Assembly: GCA_027490595.1 (NCBI GenBank)
Contig: JAIXXU010000286.1
Coordinates: 1-12,879 of the forward strand
Direction of reading: 5' to 3'
Length of the DNA: 12,879 nucleotides
Origin: Pseudomonadota bacterium
Lineage (GTDB): Bacteria > Bdellovibrionota_B > Oligoflexia > Silvanigrellales > Silvanigrellaceae
Shown here: positions 6,557-12,879 of the stretch, one piece after another
How positions within the stretch are numbered: the first letter of the stretch is position 1
Layout: every line of letters starts with the position of its first letter
Notes under the pieces: model-generated
What the model was told of the DNA's origin: nothing
Database searches by the model: none
The model's input: only the letters and a program-made list of their open reading frames with translations
Program-made: the position numbers and the translations under genes

Positions 6557-7375
6557 ATGGTGAATCAATTTAAGAAGCTTGCGTGTTTCCTTCCTCTTCT
6601 TGCTGTCGCTGCATTTTCCAACAATGCACACGCATTAAAACTTAAAGTTAGTACAGACTTTGATGAAACTATGGTTAGAGGCGAGTTGCTGAATACAACT
6701 GCACAAGGTGAGCGCGTCAACTCTCTTGACGTTAATGGTACTTGTAATCCAAATCACGATCAAAAGCGTTGCCCAAACTACCGTTTGAATCCTGGTTTTG
6801 ATGATTATATCTATCTTGACTCTCATCAAAATGTGATGCCATGGACTGTTAAAAATCATTCACATGGGCTTTACAATCACTTTATTGTTGATTTTTCAAC
6901 ACGTAAAGATAATGAATTCACTGATCGCTATGTGATTGTTACTAGTGATCAACTTAAAAAAGTAAGTAAATATGGTGCTATTGATAACGAGCATTCCATG
7001 GTTCTCAGAGAAAATCTGATCAACTTTTACAAAGCAAATGCAAAATCATTTATTCCTTTAGATGGTACAATTTCTCTTGCTGAGTTTGTAAAAAGCTGTG
7101 ACAACACAGCGTCTACTTGTCCTGCTGCATTGAATAACAAGTTTGGTGAGAGCTTCCCTATCATTACACATGTAGGCCGTGCTAGTGATGCGATGAATTA
7201 TTATGTAATTGTTGTTCGTCATAATATGACTTCGAAGGAAGAAAAAGAAAGGGTTGGCGGTTACACTCGCAAAAATGAAGATGCAGTTCTGAGTAAAGAC
7301 GTTCCAGACCATTTACGCTTCCAAGTGCTACCAGTGAAATTTGTTCCAGTTTATGAAAAAGAAGGCGTTGGCTAA
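6557..7375 (+). CDS. Exported protein of unknown function with two cysteine pairs
   Basis: The 272-residue product begins with a clear Sec signal peptide: basic MVNQFKK, a hydrophobic core, then NNAHA with probable cleavage after Ala26. The mature part (about 246 residues) has no further membrane segment and no lipobox. It has four Cys in two close pairs, 63/72 and 181/188, likely disulfides after export. The sequence looks like a mixed beta-rich soluble domain, with many Asn, Asp and His and motifs such as FDDYIYLDSH and NYYVIVVRHNMTS. I recognise no enzyme signature. ATG 6557 follows AAAGGG at a spacing of about 8 bases. The gene stands alone, with pseudogene debris upstream and a strong terminator 26 bases downstream, so it is probably monocistronic. 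Periplasmic or secreted location is an inference from the signal peptide. Confidence 0.88.
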   Translation: MVNQFKKLACFLPLLAVAAFSNNAHALKLKVSTDFDETMVRGELLNTTAQGERVNSLDVNGTCNPNHDQKRCPNYRLNPGFDDYIYLDSHQNVMPWTVKNHSHGLYNHFIVDFSTRKDNEFTDRYVIVTSDQLKKVSKYGAIDNEHSMVLRENLINFYKANAKSFIPLDGTISLAEFVKSCDNTASTCPAALNNKFGESFPIITHVGRASDAMNYYVIVVRHNMTSKEEKERVGGYTRKNEDAVLSKDVPDHLRFQVLPVKFVPVYEKEGVG

Positions 7376-7401
7376 TTACAGCTGATAGCTTCTTTGAACT
7401 T

Positions 7402-7440
7402 AAAAAGACTGCTTATCCTGTATAAGCAGTCTTTTTTTTT
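7402..7440. terminator. Bidirectional rho-independent terminator
   Basis: A perfect stem AAGACTGCTTAT / ATAAGCAGTCTT (7405-7416 and 7422-7433, loop CCTGT) can extend by three A:T pairs and is followed by a T-run to 7440. On the minus strand the A-rich left flank gives a shorter U-run. It ends the exported-protein gene and also the convergent aminotransferase, whose stop codon (7413-7415) lies within the stem. Confidence 0.93.
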
Positions 7441-8645
7441 GCAAGCAACGCTTGAAGCATAAGTATAGTGTCGTTGGTTTTACAAAACGCAAAGCGTAAC
7501 CAAGGTGAAATTTTGGGAGGACTTTTGTAGAACGGTGATAAAGGTATGCTGGCAATTTTATAATTAGAAACAAGTTTTTTTGAGAAGACAATATCGTTTT
7601 CTTCGGAAAGATTTTCATAATTTGCCATGAGAAAAAAAGTACCTTCGCTCTTGGGTACAATAAAACCATTTTCTTCTAGAATTTTTTCCATGAAGTTTCT
7701 TTTCTGAAGGTAATCTTTTCGTTGTTCCTGAAGGAAATCTTCCATGCGTTTTTCTTCTTGCAAGGCGCTACTCAGACCTAACTGTGTGTGAGGGCTAATG
7801 CAAAAGACTGTGGACTGATGCACGGTGCGGATAGCTTCTGTAATATGTTGAGGGGCACAAGCCCAGCCTACTTTTAGCCCTGTAAAACCAAATAATTTTG
7901 CAGCAGAGCTAATTCTAATGAGTCTTGATTTTAGTGAATTCAGCGAAGCAGGAGAAAAATAGGGGATGTCATCGTAAACTAAATTCTCATAAACTTCATC
8001 GGAAATCATCAAAGCATTATGTTTGAGTACTTTTGCTCCAATGCGTTCAATTTCTTCTTGGGTAAATACCTTTCCAGTAGGATTGTTAGGTGAATTTAGT
8101 ATGAGAAGGGAAAACCCACTGGCTGTGGCACTGTCGAACTCTTGCCAGTCTATGGCCCATCTTCTTCCATGTTCTAGTCCAATTGGGCTATGTGGGCTGT
8201 GAAGCCTTACAGGCACTATTTGTGCGTCTACGCTTGCAATTGCTTGTGCATAAATATCGAAAAAGGGTTCAAAAACAACTACTTTGTCTCCAGGATTTAA
8301 CAATGCATTTATTGAACTAAATAAAGCTTCAGAGGCACCACAAGTCACTGTGATTTCAGAGTGAGGATTATAGGTTAGGTCAAGGGTTTTTTCCATAAAG
8401 TTAGAAAGTTGTTGACGTAAAGACATTTCACCCGCACTGGGTGCGTATTGATTGTGGCATCGTAGCGTTTGATCTGCGATGTGCTCTAAAAGAAAGTGAG
8501 GTCCGGGAAAGTCGGGAAAGCCTTGGCCGAAATTAACAGCTTGAAAGTCTTGAGCCAGTTGGGACATCTCGCTAAAAATACTCTTGCCTATACTTTGCCA
8601 TCGTTTTGCTAAGTGGGTATTGGCTGGATTTACATAATTTTTCAT
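7413..8645 (-). CDS. Class I/II PLP-dependent aminotransferase (KAT/YbdL-like)
   Basis: From ATG 8645 the protein has 410 residues. GAGAAAG sits about 10 bases upstream; the GTG at 8663, which would add six residues, has no such site. PLP fold-type I marks are all present: NFGQGFPDFPGP (38-49), NSPNNPTG (184-191), SDEVYE with Asp216 and Tyr219, the Schiff-base Lys250 in SSAAKLFGFTGLKVGW, and WLRFAF with the carboxylate-binding Arg384. The overall pattern fits the kynurenine/glutamine/methionine aminotransferase group, which moves amino groups between amino acids and 2-oxo acids in the cytoplasm. Exact substrate cannot be read from sequence. It is divergent from tilS across about 98 bases and shares the terminator at 7402-7440 with its convergent neighbour. 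Confidence 0.92.
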   Translation of the reverse strand: MKNYVNPANTHLAKRWQSIGKSIFSEMSQLAQDFQAVNFGQGFPDFPGPHFLLEHIADQTLRCHNQYAPSAGEMSLRQQLSNFMEKTLDLTYNPHSEITVTCGASEALFSSINALLNPGDKVVVFEPFFDIYAQAIASVDAQIVPVRLHSPHSPIGLEHGRRWAIDWQEFDSATASGFSLLILNSPNNPTGKVFTQEEIERIGAKVLKHNALMISDEVYENLVYDDIPYFSPASLNSLKSRLIRISSAAKLFGFTGLKVGWACAPQHITEAIRTVHQSTVFCISPHTQLGLSSALQEEKRMEDFLQEQRKDYLQKRNFMEKILEENGFIVPKSEGTFFLMANYENLSEENDIVFSKKLVSNYKIASIPLSPFYKSPPKISPWLRFAFCKTNDTILMLQALLAKKKTAYTG

Positions 8646-8680
8646 AAGGGTTTTCTTTCTCACACAAGTGGGTTCATACC

Positions 8681-8709
8681 TTGAATGTTATCTTTTTCAT
8701 CGTTATAAA
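8681..8709 (+). promoter_or_regulatory. Candidate sigma-70-type promoter for tilS
   Basis: TTGAAT (8681-8686) and TATAAA (8704-8709) are separated by 17 bases, and the predicted start would lie about 28 bases before the tilS ATG. It is judged by consensus match only. Confidence 0.45.
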
Positions 8710-8743
8710 TAAGTCGGTAAAACGCAAATAAGGTCAGAGTATC

Positions 8744-9739
8744 ATGCGCAAGCGATCGCTTCATAAGCTTGAATTTAAACTATTTCTCCTTTTAAAAGAG
8801 TGGGAAATTCAAAAAAAATATCAGCAAAGAGAAACTATACTGCTGAATCTTCAAGTTTCAGGTGGTCAGGATAGCATGAGTTTATTAGAGGCCCTAAGCC
8901 GCGTAATTTTTTCTCCTAAATGTAAATTAATTCATAACTATGTTTTGATTGCTCAACATTTTAATCACCAAAAAAGAGGACATGAGTCTGAACAAGACAT
9001 GGTTTTTGTTGCCAAGAAATGCATGAGTCTGGGGATACCTTTATATACTGAATTTTTTGATCGAAATGAATTCAAAAAAACTAATTTCCAAGAGAATGCG
9101 AGAATATGGCGTAAAGTGAAGGCTGCTCGACTCTGCGAGAACTGGAAATCAATACTTGATTTCAAAGAATTTTTTATCGTCACAGCCCATCATGCACGAG
9201 ATCATGTGGAATCGTTACTTTTACATATGATTAGAGGTTGTGGTGTAGAAGGGCTAAAGGGATTAAAAATATTTGACGAAAAAACTCATTATTTTAGGCC
9301 TTTTGCTAGAACAAAATATGAGGAAATTAAGGACTATGTCAGAGATCAAAAAATTGATTTTCGAGAAGATAGTTCTAATGAAAGTGACCATTACACAAGA
9401 AATTATATCAGGCATCATATTCTTCCCCATATAAATCATTTGCAAAAAAATTATGAAATCATTTTTCAAAATTTGAGCGATAGCATATCAGAAATTATTG
9501 ATAGAGAGGTTTATGCTAAGAAAGAATTCCAAATTAATGAGAAAATTACTTCAACAGCTATTTACAATTTTCTGAAAAATATGGGCGTGCAAGGAAATAT
9601 CTCACATCAGACTTTAGAAAACGTAAAATATGAATGTTTATTATTTTTAAATTCTAAACAACAAACGAAACAATTGCAGCTTTCTGGTGGAAGGCATCTT
9701 TCTCTTTTTAGAAGAGAGAATCAAGTGTTTTTAACCTGA
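8744..9739 (+). CDS. tilS: tRNA(Ile)-lysidine synthase TilS
   Basis: This enzyme joins lysine to C34 of the CAU-anticodon tRNA-Ile using ATP, so that it reads AUA. The PP-loop SGGQDS (39-44) is intact. It is followed by FNHQKRGHESEQD (73-85), the HH...D..ES...RG.G..GL block (149-173), and DSSNESDHYTRNYIRHHILP (209-228), matching the family order. At 331 residues it is shorter than E. coli TilS (432) and appears to have the core plus a small central domain without the usual C-terminal domain. One oddity is that the family HHxDDQxET reads HHARDHVES, so the first Asp is Arg. ATG 8744 has AAGG about 10 bases upstream. The gene is divergent from the aminotransferase and ends 13 bases from the convergent metallo-hydrolase gene. 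Confidence 0.92.
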   Translation: MRKRSLHKLEFKLFLLLKEWEIQKKYQQRETILLNLQVSGGQDSMSLLEALSRVIFSPKCKLIHNYVLIAQHFNHQKRGHESEQDMVFVAKKCMSLGIPLYTEFFDRNEFKKTNFQENARIWRKVKAARLCENWKSILDFKEFFIVTAHHARDHVESLLLHMIRGCGVEGLKGLKIFDEKTHYFRPFARTKYEEIKDYVRDQKIDFREDSSNESDHYTRNYIRHHILPHINHLQKNYEIIFQNLSDSISEIIDREVYAKKEFQINEKITSTAIYNFLKNMGVQGNISHQTLENVKYECLLFLNSKQQTKQLQLSGGRHLSLFRRENQVFLT

Positions 9740-9752
9740 AAAATCAAAGTAC

Positions 9753-10604
9753 TTAGACCTCTATGGCGTTTGTATAAAATTTTCCTTTTTCATCTTGGCA
9801 AAGTTTCCCAAGGGCTACATGTGTATCATGGGTAAAAAATAAATATGAATTATTTTCAATGAGCCTTGTTAAAAGCTGCTTTTTTTCGTCTATAACAAGT
9901 TCTGGAAACCTGTCGTAACCCATAGAAATAGGAACATGTACCCATGGTGCTCCAGGAATAAGATCGCTTGTAAAAACAACAACACCTTCGTCTATGCTTA
10001 TTTCTGAGAGCATTAGTCCAACGGTATGCCCTTGAGAAAATATAAATTTAACATTTGAAGAAAATGGTGATTCCCCCTCTTTCTCGATAAGAACTAATCT
10101 TTCTGACTTCAATAAAAGATCATTTAAATAGGGAATAAAAGATGCTTTATCCCGGGAATGTGGTTGCAGAGCTCTTTGCCAATGTTCTTTTCCAACATAA
10201 ATTTTTGCATGGGGAAACAAAAGATCACTAGGTTTTTCCCCATTGAATGCAGACAACAAGCCACCAGCGTGATCAAAATGCAAATGTGATAAGACAACTC
10301 CGTGAATGTCGTCTTCTTTTATTCCAATTTTCTCTAGATTTTTTAAAAGCATATGTTCTTTTTCAACAACACCAAATCGTTCTTTTAATTTTGGTTCAAA
10401 AAATGCGCCAATGCCTGCTTCAAATAAAATATTTTGTCCATTATTCAGTGTTAGAAGAAGGCACCGGCACGCCAATGAGATACGATTTTTTTCATCAGCT
10501 TTTACCCAAGATTGCCACATTTCTTTTGGAGCATTACCAAACATAGCGCCTCCATCTAAAAGTTGGGTATTGCCTTCTATGGAAACAATATTTTTTAATT
10601 TCAT
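9753..10604 (-). CDS. Metallo-beta-lactamase-fold hydrolase
   Basis: The 283-residue protein carries a complete dinuclear zinc site: SHLHFDHAGG (His107, His109, Asp111, His112), GHTVG (His193), SDLIPG (Asp214) and FFTHDTH (His259). The N-terminal LDGGAMFGNAPKEMW and RCLLLTL pattern is shared by a subgroup of uncharacterised bacterial MBL-fold proteins, distantly like lactonases. No signal peptide is seen, so it is probably cytoplasmic. The substrate is unknown; lactone or thioester hydrolysis are only possibilities. The ATG overlaps the helicase stop as ATGA, and AAGGGA lies 9 bases upstream inside the helicase gene, so it is the last gene of a coupled operon. Its stop faces tilS with a 13-base gap and no obvious terminator. 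Confidence 0.9.
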   Translation of the reverse strand: MKLKNIVSIEGNTQLLDGGAMFGNAPKEMWQSWVKADEKNRISLACRCLLLTLNNGQNILFEAGIGAFFEPKLKERFGVVEKEHMLLKNLEKIGIKEDDIHGVVLSHLHFDHAGGLLSAFNGEKPSDLLFPHAKIYVGKEHWQRALQPHSRDKASFIPYLNDLLLKSERLVLIEKEGESPFSSNVKFIFSQGHTVGLMLSEISIDEGVVVFTSDLIPGAPWVHVPISMGYDRFPELVIDEKKQLLTRLIENNSYLFFTHDTHVALGKLCQDEKGKFYTNAIEV

Positions 10605-12601
10605 TTTTGAGGGTCCCTTAACAGAGAGAATAGTTGTTTAGCGGCCAATATTTTTTTTTCTTCTTCCAAGGAAGGGTCTGTATGGGAAAATACAACTCCG
10701 TCCTTTGGGATCTCGCTTAAAAAACGTGAGGGCTGTTGCTCTTCATTTTCTCCTCGTATGCGTTTCCGTGTTCGAGCATGAGTCAGAAATAATTTTTCTT
10801 TTGCTCTTGTCATTGCTACATAAAAAAGCCGTCTTTCCTCTTGTTCACCCCACTTTACAGTTAAGCTTTTTTCATGTGGCAGTATATTTTCTTCAAGGCC
10901 CACAACAAAAACAATGGGAAATTCTAGTCCTTTTGATGCATGAATAGTCATGAATTGAACTTTGCCTTCCGTATCAATTTTAGGAGCAAAGGATTTGTCA
11001 TCTAAATGAAGAGCGTCATGAACATCGGTAAGTGTAGAATGAGAGGAGCTTAATTTTTCAATGACTTTAAATACGTGTTCAATGGTATTTAATCGATATT
11101 GTGCCACTTGCATATTTGAAGAATGTAGTAAAATATCTTTTTTAAGACCTAAATTTTCGTAGCATTCCTGAAGGCGTGTTTGAATTTCAAAAGAACCGCA
11201 GGCTTCTTGCATGGGGCGTCCCCATGTATTCCAAGAGATTAAAAATTTCTCAATGGATTTATTTTCTTTGGCAAATTCATTTAAAATGTCTGGAAGTGAT
11301 TGAGGTGAGCTTTGAAATTGTTCTTTGATTTTTTCTAAAGTATGAATGCCAATCCCACGAGACGGCACATTGATGATTCGAAATAAGCTATTTAGGTCTT
11401 TCTCGTTATTAGCAAATTTAAGATAGGCTAATAAATCTTTTACCTCTTTTTTATCAAAAAATTCACTACCACTGTGAAGAACATAGGGTATTTTTTTTTC
11501 TATAAACGTTTGTTCAATAGGAATATATAGGCCTGAAGAACGGTATAAAATAGCCACATCAGAATATCTTAAATTTTGATTTTTTTTCATCCTATTTTGA
11601 ATTGTGTCGTAAATGAACTCAGCCTCTTCTTTTGCATTTTCACAGGAGTGAATTACCACGCTTTCTTGGTTGTTTTTTGAACTCCACAACTCTTTGCCAA
11701 GACGCTCGGTATTTGAGCGAATGACTCCATTTGCTGCATGAAGAATGTTTTGACTACACCGATAATTTTGATCGAGAGTTACTCGTTTTGCAGTGGGAAA
11801 ATGGTCAAGAAAATCTTGAATGATAGAAGGTCTTGCCCCTCGCCAGGAATAAATACTTTGATCGTCGTCTCCTACGACACATACATTTTGTGATTTTTGG
11901 CCAAGGTATTCAATAAATTTAAACTGAGAGAAGCTGGTGTCTTGATATTCATCTACTAGTAAATACTTGAATTTTTCTTGAAAATTTGAAAGTAGATCGG
12001 GATTGTTTTTTATCATTAAGACAGCTAAGTAAACAATATCGTCAAAGTCGATAAGATTAAAAAGTCTGAGCTTCCTATTGTAACTTGTAAATATTTTTGA
12101 AATTAATTTAGACTCAAAAACATTTGAACTTTTTTGAAAGCTCTCTTCGTTAAATATCATGTCTTTGTAAAAAGAAATTTTACTTTTTGCTTGCATGACA
12201 CCAATCAAATCAGAAAGTCCACTTTCCTCAAGGCTTTCTTTCAAAAGTTGTAGACTTTCACCTTCGCTTGCAATGGAAAAATTTTTTTGTAGCCCTGCTT
12301 TTTCCAGATTCTCACGAAGTAGTTTTAGGGCAAAGGAATGGAATGTTGATAAATTTACTTTTTTGGCACGACGACTTCCCAACGAAACACAAAGGCGTTC
12401 CTCCATTTCGTGGGCTGCCTTGTTGGTAAAGCTTACGGCAACGATGCTTTCAGGATGGACGCCAGTGTGTACCATGTAAGCAATGCGTGAGGTGATCACC
12501 TTTGTTTTTCCTGTTCCTGCTCCTGCAAGTACAAGCAAAGGGCCTTGGACAGTAGTCACAGCCAGCCGTTGTCTCTCGTTGAGTTCTGACAAAAAATTCA
12601 T
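10601..12601 (-). CDS. uvrD: UvrD/PcrA/Rep-family superfamily 1 DNA helicase
   Basis: From ATG 12601 the protein has 666 residues, nearly the length of Rep. All SF1A motifs are present: motif I AGAGTGKT (26-33), Ia SFTNKAAHEM (57-66), II VDEYQDT (216-222), III GDDDQSIYSWRGA (244-256), IV LDQNYRC (276-282), V TIHASKGLEF (552-561) and VI RLFYVAMTRAKEKL (591-604). It is a 3'-5' ATP-driven translocase expected to act in excision repair or at stalled forks. The C-terminus stops soon after motif VI and lacks the long UvrD/PcrA tail. The frame stays open upstream to 12676, but those 25 codons overlap pilD in a different frame. I therefore chose the ATG 4 bases after the pilD stop, where MNFLSELNERQRLAV matches the usual family start. 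Whether it is the UvrD or Rep orthologue is not settled. Confidence 0.94.
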   Translation of the reverse strand: MNFLSELNERQRLAVTTVQGPLLVLAGAGTGKTKVITSRIAYMVHTGVHPESIVAVSFTNKAAHEMEERLCVSLGSRRAKKVNLSTFHSFALKLLRENLEKAGLQKNFSIASEGESLQLLKESLEESGLSDLIGVMQAKSKISFYKDMIFNEESFQKSSNVFESKLISKIFTSYNRKLRLFNLIDFDDIVYLAVLMIKNNPDLLSNFQEKFKYLLVDEYQDTSFSQFKFIEYLGQKSQNVCVVGDDDQSIYSWRGARPSIIQDFLDHFPTAKRVTLDQNYRCSQNILHAANGVIRSNTERLGKELWSSKNNQESVVIHSCENAKEEAEFIYDTIQNRMKKNQNLRYSDVAILYRSSGLYIPIEQTFIEKKIPYVLHSGSEFFDKKEVKDLLAYLKFANNEKDLNSLFRIINVPSRGIGIHTLEKIKEQFQSSPQSLPDILNEFAKENKSIEKFLISWNTWGRPMQEACGSFEIQTRLQECYENLGLKKDILLHSSNMQVAQYRLNTIEHVFKVIEKLSSSHSTLTDVHDALHLDDKSFAPKIDTEGKVQFMTIHASKGLEFPIVFVVGLEENILPHEKSLTVKWGEQEERRLFYVAMTRAKEKLFLTHARTRKRIRGENEEQQPSRFLSEIPKDGVVFSHTDPSLEEEKKILAAKQLFSLLRDPQK

Positions 12602-12605
12602 TGGG

Positions 12606-12879
12606 CTAAGTCCACTGAAACCAATGGGTGAAAAAGGCGCCTGCAGCCAAAAATGGCCCAAAAGGAATAGCAACATTTAGGCCCTGTTTTCGGTAAATAC
12701 CATATAAAATCCCAATGACAGAGCCTAATATACAGGATAAAAAAAGAGTGTGTATGACTCCAATTGTTCCCAAACTAGCGCCGAGAAGAGCCAGATATTT
12801 TACATCGCCAAGTCCCATGCCCTCTTTGTGTCGAAGTAGCATATAAATTTTTCGCAAAAGCCAAAGCCCGCCGCCTCCA
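12606..12879 (-). CDS. pilD: Type IV prepilin peptidase, C-terminal part (gene cut by window edge)
   Basis: Ninety codons are visible; the frame stays open to the right edge, so the TTG at 12857 is not a start. The visible part has GGGGLWLL, then EGMGLGDVK with the second catalytic Asp of A24 aspartic peptidases, a hydrophobic segment (about LALLGASLGTIGVIHTLFL), a second (CILGSVIGILYGIY), and IPFGPFLAAGA, the typical ending of PilD proteins. PilD is an inner-membrane enzyme that cleaves the leader of type IV pilins or type II secretion pseudopilins and methylates the new N-terminus. The N-terminal zinc/methylase region and the first Asp are outside the window. Its stop is 4 bases before the helicase ATG, so it heads or precedes in the same operon. 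Confidence 0.9.
   Translation of the reverse strand, partial: GGGGLWLLRKIYMLLRHKEGMGLGDVKYLALLGASLGTIGVIHTLFLSCILGSVIGILYGIYRKQGLNVAIPFGPFLAAGAFFTHWFQWT

Noticed and set aside
12602..12676. 25-residue N-terminal extension of the helicase
   Set aside because: It overlaps the conserved PilD C-terminus in another frame, and the family normally starts just before the LNERQRLAV region.

Overview
This window comes from an AT-rich Gram-negative bacterium. A Sec signal-peptide protein, a type IV prepilin peptidase and an anaerobic-type FadI/FadJ pair support the Gram-negative call. A leucine-rich-repeat protein and a decayed Fic gene resemble the host-interaction repertoire of intracellular or host-associated bacteria, but nothing here fixes the lineage. 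I found no rRNA, tRNA, CRISPR array or intact insertion sequence.

Left part (1-4585). The window opens inside a gene for a cysteine-type leucine-rich-repeat protein, with nine 25-residue units visible. A short open stretch of unknown origin follows. Convergent to these, on the minus strand, is a two-gene operon, fadI-fadJ (ATGA overlap and a strong ribosome binding site). It encodes the thiolase and the fused hydratase/dehydrogenase for three of the four steps of fatty acid beta-oxidation.

Middle part (4586-6556). This stretch of about 2 kb holds no intact gene. It contains two divergent, recognisable pseudogenes. One is a Fic-family gene on the minus strand that has lost its catalytic core. 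The other is an alkylglycerone-phosphate-synthase-like FAD oxidase on the plus strand, broken by a frame break, a large internal deletion and an amber stop. Between them lies a 78-base imperfect palindrome. Conventional gene calling would probably report several false small ORFs here.

Right part (6557-12879). An isolated gene for an exported protein of unknown function ends at a strong bidirectional terminator, which it shares with a convergent class I/II aminotransferase. The aminotransferase is divergent from tilS (tRNA-Ile lysidine synthase). Convergent to tilS is a tight minus-strand operon running pilD (C-terminal part only, cut by the window edge), a UvrD/Rep-type helicase, then a metallo-beta-lactamase-fold hydrolase.

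Most intact genes are housekeeping or metabolic. I did not find a clearly new multi-gene system. The best leads are the homogenised repeat DNA of the LRR gene with variation confined to surface positions, the unrecognised secreted four-cysteine protein, the long palindrome, and the two decaying genes, one of which suggests lost ether-lipid synthesis and the other a lost Fic effector or toxin.
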